From Pelagomonas calceolata (taxonomy: Eukaryota > Sar > Pelagophyceae > Pelagomonadales > Pelagomonadaceae), in contig CAKKNE010000004.1 in assembly GCA_918797485.1 (NCBI GenBank), forward strand, positions 2,542,001-2,606,000: a stretch of 64,000 nt of DNA, given 5' to 3'. The notes under the pieces were generated by a model. That model saw nothing but the letters and a program-made list of their open reading frames with translations, was not told where the DNA came from and did not search any database. Numbering within the stretch: the stretch's first letter is position 1; every line of letters begins with the position of its first letter. Position numbers and translations under genes: made by a program. Below, in pieces: positions 7,933 to 17,242 of this stretch.

Positions 7933-10900
7933 ATGCCGGCCCGCAAAGCCAAAGTAGGAGCGAACGGAGCCCTGGTACGCCTGGGCTTCGAGAAGAGCTC
8001 GTCCAAGATCAAAGACCTCCCAGCCGGCTCGACCGTCGACGTCGTCGAGACCAAGGGCGAGCGCTGCCGATTGAGAAGCCCGGCCGGCTGGGTCTCGGCC
8101 AAAACTTTAGAATTTGAACCGGAAATGCCCCTCTCGCCCGTGTTAAGTAGGTCGCCGCCGAAAGCTATCTCCCCGCCGAAGCAAGCATTGGACGTCCAGC
8201 TCTCGCAGCGCTCGACGGCGCTCGAGAAGGCTCTGGATACGACACCGAAAGCCAAGCCCAAAAAAAGAGCAGCCAAAAAACCCAAGTCCGCGGCCTTCGA
8301 CGAGCAGGAGCCCTTTGAACTGTCCGGAGCTACTGTGCGATGCTGGGTCCATTCGAGGACGGGGTGTAGGGTGCGCCTCGTGAGCGCCCCAGGCCCCATG
8401 GCGAACCTGTATGGTGTGTTAGCGACCGAAGCTACCGAAGAGGCGTGGTGCAAGGCTGATGATGGATTACCACACACTCTAGAACACCTAGTGTTTTTGG
8501 GTAGTGAAGACTACCCCTACAAAGGCGTGTTAGATAAATTGGCCAACAGATGTCTAGCAAGAGGAACAAATGCTTGGACTGATGTGGATCACACGGCTTA
8601 TACCGTGACGACCGCGGGCACGCAAGGGCTGTTGAATTTATTACCTATCTATGTCGATCATATGTTACGACCGACGTTGACGGACGAAGGCTTCGTGACG
8701 GAGATCCACCACGTCACGGGAGAAGGAGAAAACAAGGGCGTCGTCTACTGCGAGATGCAGGGGCGCGAGAATTCCGCCGAATCTGTTGCCGAGAGAGCTT
8801 GCCTCGGGGCGTTATATGCCAAGACGGGCTACGCTTCCGAGACGGGCGGCATCTGCGATAACATCCGCAAACTGGAGAACAAGACGATCCAGCGGTACCA
8901 TGCGGAATTTTATCGGGCCGAGAACCTGTGTCTGATCGTCACCGGGGGGGTCGACGCGGGCCAATTACTAGACGTGGTGGACGAGGCCTTAGCTCGATCC
9001 TGGCCTGCCGAGAAAGTATCTTCATCAAAAGGTTTAACGAGGCCCTGGACGACACCAGTGCCTCCCCCGTCATTACCCTATACTTCTAGAGACGTAGTGT
9101 TCCCCTCAGCAGACGAGGAAACGGGATTAGTCGTCTGTGGCTGGCGCGCGTCGAAATACGGCGACCCTCACACCGATTGTAGGGCCACATTACTCTGGCA
9201 GTATCTCTGCGACGGCGCCGCCTCACCCATGACGAAAAAGTTCGTCGACGAAGGTCTTTGTAGCGGCGTGTTTCCCTCCGGAGACACGTTCAGGGTAGGC
9301 TACCGCCAGGTCTGGTTCGACGACGTCGCTACTGACTCGTTAGAAAGGGTCCAAGCCGAGTTCGACGCTGCACTAGTAGAGCAATCAAAGAAGGGCATCG
9401 ATCCCACGCGCATGCGGGACATCATCGCGAGGCAGAAACGGAAGACGCTCGCGGCCTGCGAGGACGACCCCTGTGCGTTGTTAGTCTCCCCTGTTCTGAA
9501 GCATTTCATCTACGCTGATCAGAGGGATGAGACTTCTACTTTGAAGGAGCTGGGCGACGCCCTAGGGTTGTTGGAGTACGCCCAAGCCTTAGATACGGCG
9601 ACGTGGGACGCGGATTTGCAGAAGCTGGCCTCGTCTGCTGATGAACGAGTCTGGGTCATCTCTAGGCCGTCCGCGGCGGAAGCGTCTAGACAGAGAGACG
9701 AGGAGGAGTCGAGGAAGCAAGCGACGATCAAGAGGGAAGGTCCTGAAGGTCTGAAAGCTCTCCAAGATAAGTTAGACAAGGCCCAAGAAGTTAACGAGCG
9801 CGACATACCCTCGGAGATGCTCAGCTGCGTCCCGGAGCCAGACCTCGAGGAGGCCACGACGCAATTGTTTGATGTCCAGAGCTTTCCCGGTTCAACGACG
9901 TTAACGAAGAGCGCCGAGGCGTGGGTGTCTCCGGGCCAGCAGTGGGCCCTGGACCACGTCGCCGGGACGCAGTTTTGTAGGGTTGATGTCTGCTGCGATA
10001 CACGTGGTCTAGCACCTGAGTTGCGGGAGTTCCTACCTCTACTCTCAGAAGTGCTGCTGAAGGCGCCGACGTACGATGACCAAGGTAACGTAGTCAGCGC
10101 GGACGACAACATCTCCCAGCTCAGACGAAGAACCGTTTCTTATGGATGCGGCACCGGATTGTTAGGCTCAGGGACGTCGTGGGGCTTCTTTGTGGGATGT
10201 AAAGTGGATAGAGCCTCCGAATCTTATCAAGGGGGCGCGGACATCGTGCGTACGATCTTAACGCAGACTGATATATTTGATGAGGCAAGAGTCGACCAAG
10301 CCGTCGCAAAGATGTCTCTCGAATTACAATCGGCGTTGCGGGACGGGGGCACCGTCGCGAGGATGGCTTTACATGCGTTAGTCTTCGACCGCGTGGCGGA
10401 CAACGGCGCTCTGTTGGCCTATGCTGCTCAAAGAGCATTTTTGAGAGAAGCTCGATTCTCCTTGTCGAAGCTCGGGACGTTGTTGGGAAGAAGAAAACAG
10501 TTTATGAGGGACTTTGGTGCATTAGCACTGGCGCTCTTCGACCCGACGACTCAGATCAGTCGGGTGGCCGGCGATCTACTAGGTGGAGTGAACCCCATCT
10601 CTGCAGAGTCGTTGGACACTCTATCTCAAACTCCGTCGAAAGCCAAGGAGGCCTTCCAGAAGAGATGCGACCAGATAGGCACTCGTAAAGCACCGCGTAG
10701 CGAACCAGCGAAACCGCAACAGATAAGGTGGGGCCGCCTCACCGTCGTAGGAGTCGGTTCCTTGGAAGGCGGCTCGGCGTTCCTGAATCGCTGCGCGCTG
10801 GGGCCCTCGGCCAATGACCCCCTGAAATGGTCGGCGTCGCTGGCAGTAGCATTGGAGTACCTCAATGCCTTAGAGGGCGACTTCTGGGTCAAGATTCGGG

Positions 10901-11490
10901 GTGCGGGGTTGGCCTACGGCGCTTCGCTCCGAGCGGATTCTGTCCATGGGCTGATCTACTTTGGGTTGTATCGTAGTGCGTCGCCGAAGGAGGCGTTGGA
11001 CGCTGCTAAACAAATTGTTGCTGGGTACGCGGACGGATCTACTCCTATCAGGTCGGACGACTTCGCGAACGCGCGCGGTTCTCTGGCTTCGGGGTTGGTG
11101 GAGGGCGAGAAAACTAGATCCCAGGCCCTTTTCGGGGCGTGGCGCCGCGCTTTGTTGAATCAAGATTCAGATAGGAACCGGCAACTCATCAAGGCGGTCG
11201 GTTCCGTGTCCGAGAGGGACGCCTTGGACGCGATCCGCACCTGGGTGGCGCCGCTCTTCGACGACGCCTGCGCTTGCACGGCGATCGCGTGCGCGCCGGC
11301 CAAAGTGGAAACGTTGCGTGCGACTTTACTGGACACCAAGCGCCTGGCCGCTTCGCCAGAAGTGTATGATGATTCGACGCTGGAGGCCATGGTCGGGAGA
11401 AAACCGGAGCTGTCCCTGGCGAAGAAGGCCGGGTTCGTCGCGTTTGGGGCGTTTGCGGCGGTCGCGGTGCTGAGGGCTAGGAGAAAGTGA
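7933..11490 (+). CDS. M16 zinc metalloprotease (C05D11.1/presequence-protease-like)
   Basis: 1185 residues from ATG 7933; the frame is open upstream without a better ATG. Residues about 10-60 look like an SH3b-like barrel (ALVRLGFEKSSSKIKDLP ... GWVSAKTLE). The inverted zinc motif HTLEH sits near residue 180, with LGSEDYPYKGVLDKLANR just after it. The downstream acidic ligand region reads VVYCEMQGREN, as expected for an M16 active site. This wording matches the eukaryotic M16C subgroup typified by C. elegans C05D11.1. Homologous inactive M16 domains fill the rest. The last 20 residues (VAFGAFAAVAVLRARRK) form a hydrophobic tail that could anchor it in a membrane. Inferred function: peptide degradation; location not clear. 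Confidence 0.8.
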   Translation: MPARKAKVGANGALVRLGFEKSSSKIKDLPAGSTVDVVETKGERCRLRSPAGWVSAKTLEFEPEMPLSPVLSRSPPKAISPPKQALDVQLSQRSTALEKALDTTPKAKPKKRAAKKPKSAAFDEQEPFELSGATVRCWVHSRTGCRVRLVSAPGPMANLYGVLATEATEEAWCKADDGLPHTLEHLVFLGSEDYPYKGVLDKLANRCLARGTNAWTDVDHTAYTVTTAGTQGLLNLLPIYVDHMLRPTLTDEGFVTEIHHVTGEGENKGVVYCEMQGRENSAESVAERACLGALYAKTGYASETGGICDNIRKLENKTIQRYHAEFYRAENLCLIVTGGVDAGQLLDVVDEALARSWPAEKVSSSKGLTRPWTTPVPPPSLPYTSRDVVFPSADEETGLVVCGWRASKYGDPHTDCRATLLWQYLCDGAASPMTKKFVDEGLCSGVFPSGDTFRVGYRQVWFDDVATDSLERVQAEFDAALVEQSKKGIDPTRMRDIIARQKRKTLAACEDDPCALLVSPVLKHFIYADQRDETSTLKELGDALGLLEYAQALDTATWDADLQKLASSADERVWVISRPSAAEASRQRDEEESRKQATIKREGPEGLKALQDKLDKAQEVNERDIPSEMLSCVPEPDLEEATTQLFDVQSFPGSTTLTKSAEAWVSPGQQWALDHVAGTQFCRVDVCCDTRGLAPELREFLPLLSEVLLKAPTYDDQGNVVSADDNISQLRRRTVSYGCGTGLLGSGTSWGFFVGCKVDRASESYQGGADIVRTILTQTDIFDEARVDQAVAKMSLELQSALRDGGTVARMALHALVFDRVADNGALLAYAAQRAFLREARFSLSKLGTLLGRRKQFMRDFGALALALFDPTTQISRVAGDLLGGVNPISAESLDTLSQTPSKAKEAFQKRCDQIGTRKAPRSEPAKPQQIRWGRLTVVGVGSLEGGSAFLNRCALGPSANDPLKWSASLAVALEYLNALEGDFWVKIRGAGLAYGASLRADSVHGLIYFGLYRSASPKEALDAAKQIVAGYADGSTPIRSDDFANARGSLASGLVEGEKTRSQALFGAWRRALLNQDSDRNRQLIKAVGSVSERDALDAIRTWVAPLFDDACACTAIACAPAKVETLRATLLDTKRLAASPEVYDDSTLEAMVGRKPELSLAKKAGFVAFGAFAAVAVLRARRK

Positions 11491-11523
11491 GGGCGTAAAT
11501 AAGTATCCTCCTTAGTCGCCTCA

Positions 11524-13197
11524 CTACTTCTGCGCCGTCACGAGCGCCTTCCAGCCCTTCACGAGGGCTGCGGCCATGGCGCTCACTTTAGTGGATTCGT
11601 GCTTCCGCAGCTGGGCCACGACCTTGCCGACGCCCGTCGCGCTCAACAAGTCGACGGTGAGCGACTTCGCGTGGAGGGCCCGCAAATGAATAATGAGGGG
11701 CTGCTCGGCCGCGCCCGCGGCCACTGTTGCTTTAAGAGAATCGACCTCACTCTGCAGACTCGTCTGGTCCCAGGCGATCAACGACCCTCGTTCAGCACGT
11801 AAATTCTGCTGGGAGATGGCGCGCTCCGCGTGCGACGCCGCCTGGCGCTTTGATCTAGGCGCACTCTGTGACGTGAAGTCCGCGGCTTCCGTGATCAATT
11901 GATTCAGCTCTTCCGGGTCCTTGTCCAATTCATCATCTGACTCGTCCTCGTCGGACGAGGGGGGCCGAGGTTTCGAGTAGCGCTTCGTGCACCTTAATTC
12001 CCCATCTGTCAGAGTCCCTCGCAGCCGGAAGTCGCCGAACTCGTTCTGGCCCCGCCCCGACGCAGTACGTGCACCGCTCGCATCCGGAGCCTCGAGATGC
12101 AGCGACACGACGGGCTCGCGGATCGTTCTTTTAGTGTCGCCCGTGCCGATCTCGAAACCACCTGAGAGATCTAAATGCGCCGGTATCACACCATCTTCCG
12201 TGTTTGAACGTCGGGTAGACGTCCCCGTGAGCTCGAACACACCACCTTCGTCACTTCTTTTGGATTCCGTCCACCTCCCGCTCCACGTGTAGACGCCGCC
12301 CTCACCGCCTCTGATAGATCCTTTCAATTGTATGGGCGGCGCCCGCTTCGGCTTCGCCGGGTCCTTGCCGTCGTCGTCAGAGTCTCCCGCGTCGAAGTCC
12401 TCATCATCATCATCGTCCTCTAGTAGAGTATCTGACGCTAGCACCGAGGTACTCAATTCTGTGGCATACGACCGCGCCGCCGCACATGTGCCATTTGCTA
12501 GATCGCAGAGCTTCGACGTCAAAACCCACCTCCCAAACCTATTCGCGCCTCGCCCCTCGACCTTCCAGCCGTTATCATTGACAAAACGTAATCGAGCCTG
12601 GAACTCCTTCTCCTTGGCTTGCGGTCCTGCTGTTGTTTTCAGGCAGAACCAGCCCTTGCACGCGAGCCATCTACCGGACTCGATGACGCCGCTCACCTTG
12701 GCTTCGGAGATATCCTTGACCACGAGGGGCTTCTTCGTCTTCACCAAAAACTTGGACCGCTCGCCGCGCTTCCAGGCGTCGGCGCCGAAGGCCCAGGCGC
12801 CGCTCCACGTCAAGCGCCCCGTCTTGTCTATGGTCAGCTTGCCTCTCAATAACGACTCGGGCGCGTCCTCGGGCTTTGCTGGAGGCGCCTCGACCTTCTT
12901 CTTCGGCGGCTTGTCCTTCTTCGGCCGCGGGCTCCGCTTCTTCTTGGGCTTCGGCGCCGCCTTCTCGAGGGCCTCGGGCTCGGCGTCGGGCGCCGTCCAC
13001 AAATCCGTCATGACGGCCTTGATCGTCTTCTTGAAGGGCTTCAGCAGGGCCTCGTCCACATCTAATCTACGTGCGGCGCGCTCGCGCACGTCGCGCTGCG
13101 ACGACAGGCCCTCGGTCAGGCTCGCGAGGAACTCGGGGTCCTCCTCGGCTTCTTCTTCCACAGCCTTGCGGACCTGCTCGTCCGTGACCTCGGCCAT
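11524..13197 (-). CDS. DEK-C / TFIIS N-terminal-like nuclear protein
   Basis: 557 residues from ATG 13197 (MAEVTDEQV). The frame is open for about 77 codons further upstream, but that sequence is Cys/Pro/Arg-poor in conservation cues and I prefer 13197. Residues 1-65 (VRKAVEEEAEEDP ... TIKAVMTDLW) resemble the DEK C-terminal helical domain. A Lys-rich NLS-like block follows. The middle holds two similar beta-rich segments with RLTWSGAWAFG and GVYTWSGRWTES, probably a duplicated domain. The C-terminal 90 residues (LLSATGVGKVVAQLRKHEST ... VKGWKALV) match a TFIIS N-terminal/LW helical bundle. Inferred role: chromatin or transcription elongation factor. It ends 33 bases from the M16 stop. Confidence 0.6.
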   Translation of the reverse strand: MAEVTDEQVRKAVEEEAEEDPEFLASLTEGLSSQRDVRERAARRLDVDEALLKPFKKTIKAVMTDLWTAPDAEPEALEKAAPKPKKKRSPRPKKDKPPKKKVEAPPAKPEDAPESLLRGKLTIDKTGRLTWSGAWAFGADAWKRGERSKFLVKTKKPLVVKDISEAKVSGVIESGRWLACKGWFCLKTTAGPQAKEKEFQARLRFVNDNGWKVEGRGANRFGRWVLTSKLCDLANGTCAAARSYATELSTSVLASDTLLEDDDDDEDFDAGDSDDDGKDPAKPKRAPPIQLKGSIRGGEGGVYTWSGRWTESKRSDEGGVFELTGTSTRRSNTEDGVIPAHLDLSGGFEIGTGDTKRTIREPVVSLHLEAPDASGARTASGRGQNEFGDFRLRGTLTDGELRCTKRYSKPRPPSSDEDESDDELDKDPEELNQLITEAADFTSQSAPRSKRQAASHAERAISQQNLRAERGSLIAWDQTSLQSEVDSLKATVAAGAAEQPLIIHLRALHAKSLTVDLLSATGVGKVVAQLRKHESTKVSAMAAALVKGWKALVTAQK

Positions 13198-13470
13198 GGT
13201 TTCGCGCGGTTCCGCGGTCTCCAGCGGTCGCGGCGACGTCGCGCAGGCCTCCGGGCCCGGTTGTTGGGCGGCAACGCTCGCGCGGTTTCGAGTGGGCTCA
13301 AAAGCTCTGCTAGGCGGCACACTCGCTCCTGCGGCGCGGCGTCGGTGTGCGGCTTCGAAGCTGGTCCCACAGCCTTCGCAGTAATGATAGGCGATCTTCC
13401 GGACGTGCCAGGCTTGCAGCGCTTGCAAATCCCTAGCTCTCAGGCCTTGGGCAGTTTGAGCTGTAGCTTT

Positions 13471-13491
13471 GCTAGTGTCTTACACCGCTAG
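13471..13491 (+). promoter_or_regulatory. Palindromic GCTAG promoter motif, copy 3
   Basis: GCTAGTGTCTTAC then ACCGCTAG, a version with a shorter spacer. It lies about 275 bases upstream of the DEK-C/TFIIS-like gene start (13197) and 65 bases past the end of SPCS2. Confidence 0.5.
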
Positions 13492-13555
13492 AAAACGGCG
13501 CACGCATCGCTCCCCACGCCATCGCCGCGAGTCCGAGCGCTAAGATATACCACTA

Positions 13556-14116
13556 TTACTGCTTCTTTTTCGATTCGAACTTGGCGACCATCTTCTGGAC
13601 GGTGTCGGCGAAGCCCGCCTCCCAGAAGTAGCCCCCGGTGTCGAAGAACTTGCCGACGCAGTGCTTCTCCTCGTAAGGTGGGGCGTCCGGCGTGTCGTAC
13701 TCCACAATGATCGTGAACAGGTCCTGGAACTTCGGGAAATCAGTCCGCACCCTCAGTCCATGTTCCGCGTTTTTGGGCTTCGTGATGAGCACGATGTCCC
13801 TCTCGACGTATTTCACGACCAACTGGTGGATGCCGCTAAACACGAAATAGCCGCCGCAGCACACGCCTAGTATCGGCCGGACCTTCGGGAACGGGATCGG
13901 GTTGAACTGCGCGGCACAAGCAAATAAACACGCGATGATCATCAATGAAATCTTCAGATTATCGATGAAGTGCACTTCGTCGTAGCCCTTGGCGAGCACA
14001 GCCTTGACCGTGGCTTCGTCTAGTATTTGTTTCACTTTTAGGGAGTCGCCCGTATCAATATGCTGGTAGTCGTCCTCGCCTTCCGCGGCCTCGGGCTTGG
14101 GCTGGGACGCGCCCAT
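13556..14116 (-). CDS. SPCS2: Signal peptidase complex subunit 2
   Basis: 186 residues, ATG 14116. It contains the SPC25-type order: a short polar N-terminus, LDEATVKAVLAKGYDEVHF, then two transmembrane helices (about 55-72, LKISLMIIACLFACAAQF, and about 80-98, ILGVCCGGYFVFSGIHQL), then a cytosolic beta-rich domain with FDTGGYFWEAGF near the end. Family knowledge: an accessory subunit of the ER signal peptidase complex that links it to the Sec61 translocon. Length and topology fit the family (about 180-230 residues). Motif copy 4 lies 226 bases upstream. Confidence 0.85.
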   Translation of the reverse strand: MGASQPKPEAAEGEDDYQHIDTGDSLKVKQILDEATVKAVLAKGYDEVHFIDNLKISLMIIACLFACAAQFNPIPFPKVRPILGVCCGGYFVFSGIHQLVVKYVERDIVLITKPKNAEHGLRVRTDFPKFQDLFTIIVEYDTPDAPPYEEKHCVGKFFDTGGYFWEAGFADTVQKMVAKFESKKKQ

Positions 14117-14341
14117 CGCTCAGGTGTCGCCGCGGCGGCGTTCCGTCGCGCGCGCGCAGAGCGTGGTCGCTCGCCGGCGGCGGCTGTAGGGTTGCTGTCG
14201 CTGCACTCGCTGCCGAGTGGTGTGGTTGGCCGCAGCGCTGGACTTTCTGGCACGTAGAGTGCTGTAAGCTGTGCCCTGCTATGAACAGCGCTATGTGCAG
14301 CTGTGCTGCAGAGTTTTTTTTGCGCTGCTTGTGTAAGGATG

Positions 14342-14365
14342 CCTAGTGTCTTACAGGCCGCTAGC
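14342..14365 (+). promoter_or_regulatory. Palindromic GCTAG promoter motif, copy 4
   Basis: CCTAGTGTCTTACA followed by GGCCGCTAGC, upstream of SPCS2 in a 486-base spacer that also receives the 3' end of the first CCCH gene. The rest of the spacer shows nothing recognisable except the word AAGAGCCATAATCTAA near 14511, repeated around the CCCH copies. Confidence 0.55.
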
Positions 14366-14602
14366 TTAAAGTCTACACCTCAGAAACCGTTGTTACGACT
14401 CGTGGGGGGGACACGTAGCGTCCTCGCCGCTCATGTGATGTGGGCGCTCGCGCGGCAGACGGGCGCGCGGCCGCCGCGAAACACGTAGACGCCAGCCGCC
14501 GCGCGGATGCAAGAGCCATAATCTAAATATTATATAGACGACCGGAGACGAGTGGACCGTGGGAAAATAGCATCCGAATCCAAAAACTTCGCCGGAAGGC
14601 TC

Positions 14603-16057
14603 TCAGAGAGGAGGCCTCGGCGGCGCGCGGGGGTCATACGGCGGCCGCGGCCGCGGCTGTGTGGGATACGTCCCGGGGCCCGGCGGCGGCGCGCCGTGCG
14701 CGTATCTCGGCGGCCCGTACCTAGGATCCGGCGGCCGCGGGGGCCGCGGGACCGACGCGTACGGTGGCGGCGGCGCGCCGTAGCCTCGAGGTACAAGCTG
14801 TGGAACGCCGTACCCGCGTGGCGGCCCCGGCACCACGGCGTACGGCGGCCGCGGGGCGTACGCCGGCGGTCGCGGCACCGCGCGCGGCGGCATCGCCATC
14901 GCGGGCAGCATGTAGGCGTCCGGCGGCGGCGGCGACAGGCGCCGCGGCGGTGGCGGCGCCGTCGGCGCCAGCAGCACCGGGGCCTGGGCCGCGAACGAAC
15001 CCGGCTCGCGCAGGACCTGCTGCTTGAGCACCTCGAACTCGGCCGCCGAGAGGCTGCCGCTGTCGCGGAGGGCGCGGAGCTGCTCGAGCCGGCTCACGAC
15101 GTCGGTCGGCTCGCCCGGCGGCTCGTCGGGCTCGCGCGGCCGGAGCTCCTCCTGCGCGCGGACCGACCCGCTTTCGCGCCGCCGACGCGAAGAGTTGATT
15201 TTTCCGCGCGGAAGACTACGGCGCTGTGCGCGTAGGAGCAGCTCACGCCGTAGGGGCACGTGCCCGCGCCGTAGCGGCACATGCGCGTCTTGTACTTCTT
15301 GTCCTGCGTCTTCGCCGGCGGCGGCCGCAAGTACTGGAGCTCCTCGACCTGCGTCGGTGGCGTCGAGCGGGTCCCGCGCCATCGGCGCGACGCGTCGTCG
15401 CCGCGTCTATGGCGTCGAGTGCGTCCACATCATCGGCACGACGCGTCGTCGCGCGCGGGGGCGACGGCGGCGCTCTCGGCGGGACGCGTCGTCACACACA
15501 CGAGACTCGCGAAGGCGGGACGCCGGCCCGCGGACCGTGTGCGCGTACTGGCAGCGGCCGTCCGCATAAAAGGGGCACTCCGAGGCGGCGTAGCGGCAGG
15601 GCTTCGTCTTGTATTCAGGGAGCCACCAGCGCGCCTGCGGCGGCCTCAATTCGGACTCGTCGTGGGCGAAGAAGCAGCGGCCCGGGCCGTAGGGGCACTT
15701 ATCGCCGTAGATGCAGATGCGCGTCTTGTACCTGGGTGCGTAGACTTACACTCTTTTTTCGTAAACGCGACGGACGCGGGACCCTTGCTGCCGCTGCTGC
15801 TCGAAGGGCTCCGCCTTGGCGTCGCCGGACCGCGGGTGGGTCTGGGTGAGCGAGAAGGCCGCGAAGTCCGCCGGCAGGGACGCGACCAGGTCCTCCTCGT
15901 CGGCCGCGGGCGCGGGTGCCTCAAGCGTTCGCGGGTCGGCGGCGCGCGGGTCCAGCCCTGACGGTTCATCTTGTTTCGACTCGTACGCCGGCTCCGGCTG
16001 CTCCGGTGTCTCCGCTGGTGCGGATCCGTCGGTGTTGGCAGCTGGTTCGTTCCACAT
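14603..16057 (-). CDS. CCCH zinc-finger protein with SHOCT-like domain, copy 1 (4 exons)
   Basis: Predicted exons 16057-15789, 15731-15536, 15348-15217 and 15151-14603 join in frame to 381 residues; an alternative start lies seven codons upstream at 16078. Three CCCH fingers each follow a TIS11-type YKT lead: YKTRIC, YKTKPC and YKTRMC, with C-x(5-6)-C-x(5-7)-C-x3-H spacing. A SHOCT-like helix pair follows (RLEQLRALRDSGSLSAAEF), then a Pro/Tyr/Gly-rich low-complexity tail. Family knowledge: such fingers bind AU-rich or other single-stranded RNA. Inferred: a post-transcriptional regulator, with a tail suited to condensates. Intron 15732-15788 is GC-AG; intron 15349-15535 is long only in copies 1 and 2. 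Splice sites are my predictions, supported by frame and by comparison between copies. Confidence 0.7.
15732..15788 (-). other. GC-AG intron present in copies 1 and 2, absent from copy 3
   Basis: 57 bases. On the minus strand the donor is CA|GCAAGG and the acceptor CCCAG|GT. Copy 3 reads straight through (CGGCAGTACAAG), so removal of exactly this stretch restores the paralogue sequence. The same intron in copy 2 is 18362-18418. Confidence 0.75.
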
Positions 16058-17242
16058 ACGAGGCTCGCGTATTGCCAATTACCCACGCTCAGCGTTAGCT
16101 CATTATTACTCACTCGGTACGGCTCGCGACGCAGCGCTTTCTTCCGTGAAGCATAGCGCACGTCTCAGGTTCCCCTTTCACAGCTGGAACCCACTCATCG
16201 TGCACCACAGCCGGCGCTGAGCCGCGTTTTAAGACCGGCTCTGATCGTCAGAGATAAAGGGGCGCCTGTGTTTACCAACTTCAAAACCCCTCTCGAACCT
16301 TATTTCAGGCCTCAGAGAAGTCCTGTAGCGGTATATCGGCAATAGTTGGAATTAGATCGGTTCCATTACTGAGCACATACCCTCTGTCACAGCAAAAAGC
16401 GAGTTCAACCAGCTTAATTGTTGACGAGAGGTCTGAAACGACGAGGACGCGCGCGCAGCAGCCATCCGCAACGAATCGTTGCCGCGCGCGTGGGCAAAGG
16501 GCGGTCTCGTTGCCCAAAAGCAGGGCAGCACTGGCAGTGGGTTCTGAGGGTTGCAACCCCGGCGCGCGCGCGAACGAAACGATCGAACAACGCACACGAG
16601 GCCTCGGAGCCAGTGTGTGCAAACGCGGTCTACAGACTGGCACGAGGACTCGATGATGATGAGGACCGTGTCGCGGACGCCGTCGGAGCGCGCGCAGCCG
16701 TCGCGACGACGTTCGTCGCGCCGAAGCGACGACGAGTCGACTGATCGACGACGCGGCGCCGATGACAACTCTACAACGACGACGAGGCCACACTTGACGA
16801 TCTCCGTGAGGCCGTAGAGAGACGCTCGAGGAGACGACGCGGGCGGCGCGGCGCGTGTTCGGTGGTGCGCACTCGCTCGCAGCGGCGATTAAGGAGGAGT
16901 TTCGATTCGCGCGACCGGCGCTCAGCGCTCGCGAAACGCCGCCCTAATGCTAGACGCCCGCCGGATGCAAGAGCCATAACCTAATACCGGCTTCGGGTCG
17001 CGCGTCGAAGTAAGGCGAAACGCGCGGCAAGGACGACCAGGCCGGCGGCTTCCTGATGAGTACACGGGCATAATCATTTATATATCAATAGCTATAGTTG
17101 GCGCTCGGGGATTCACTTCCTCCCAAGAAACTGGCTATTAACCCTCCAAGAGCCATAATCTAAATCTCTTATATACACGACTAGACACGAGTGGACTGGT
17201 GGCAAAGTAGCATCCGAATCCAAAAATTTCGCCGGATGGCTC
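16058..17242. repeat. Intergenic part of the 2.63-kb duplicated unit (first)
   Basis: About 1.2 kb upstream of CCCH copy 1 and downstream of copy 2. It is repeated almost exactly at 18688-19872 (offset 2630) and in decayed form at 21119-21910. It has short open frames on both strands, but the third copy breaks them, so I see no supported gene. The word AAGAGCCATAAYCTAA occurs near 16970 and 17148. Confidence 0.7.

Noticed and set aside
16305-16793. Conserved minus-strand ORF upstream of CCCH copy 1
   Set aside because: It is conserved in copy 2 only because of recent duplication; the older third copy breaks the frame.
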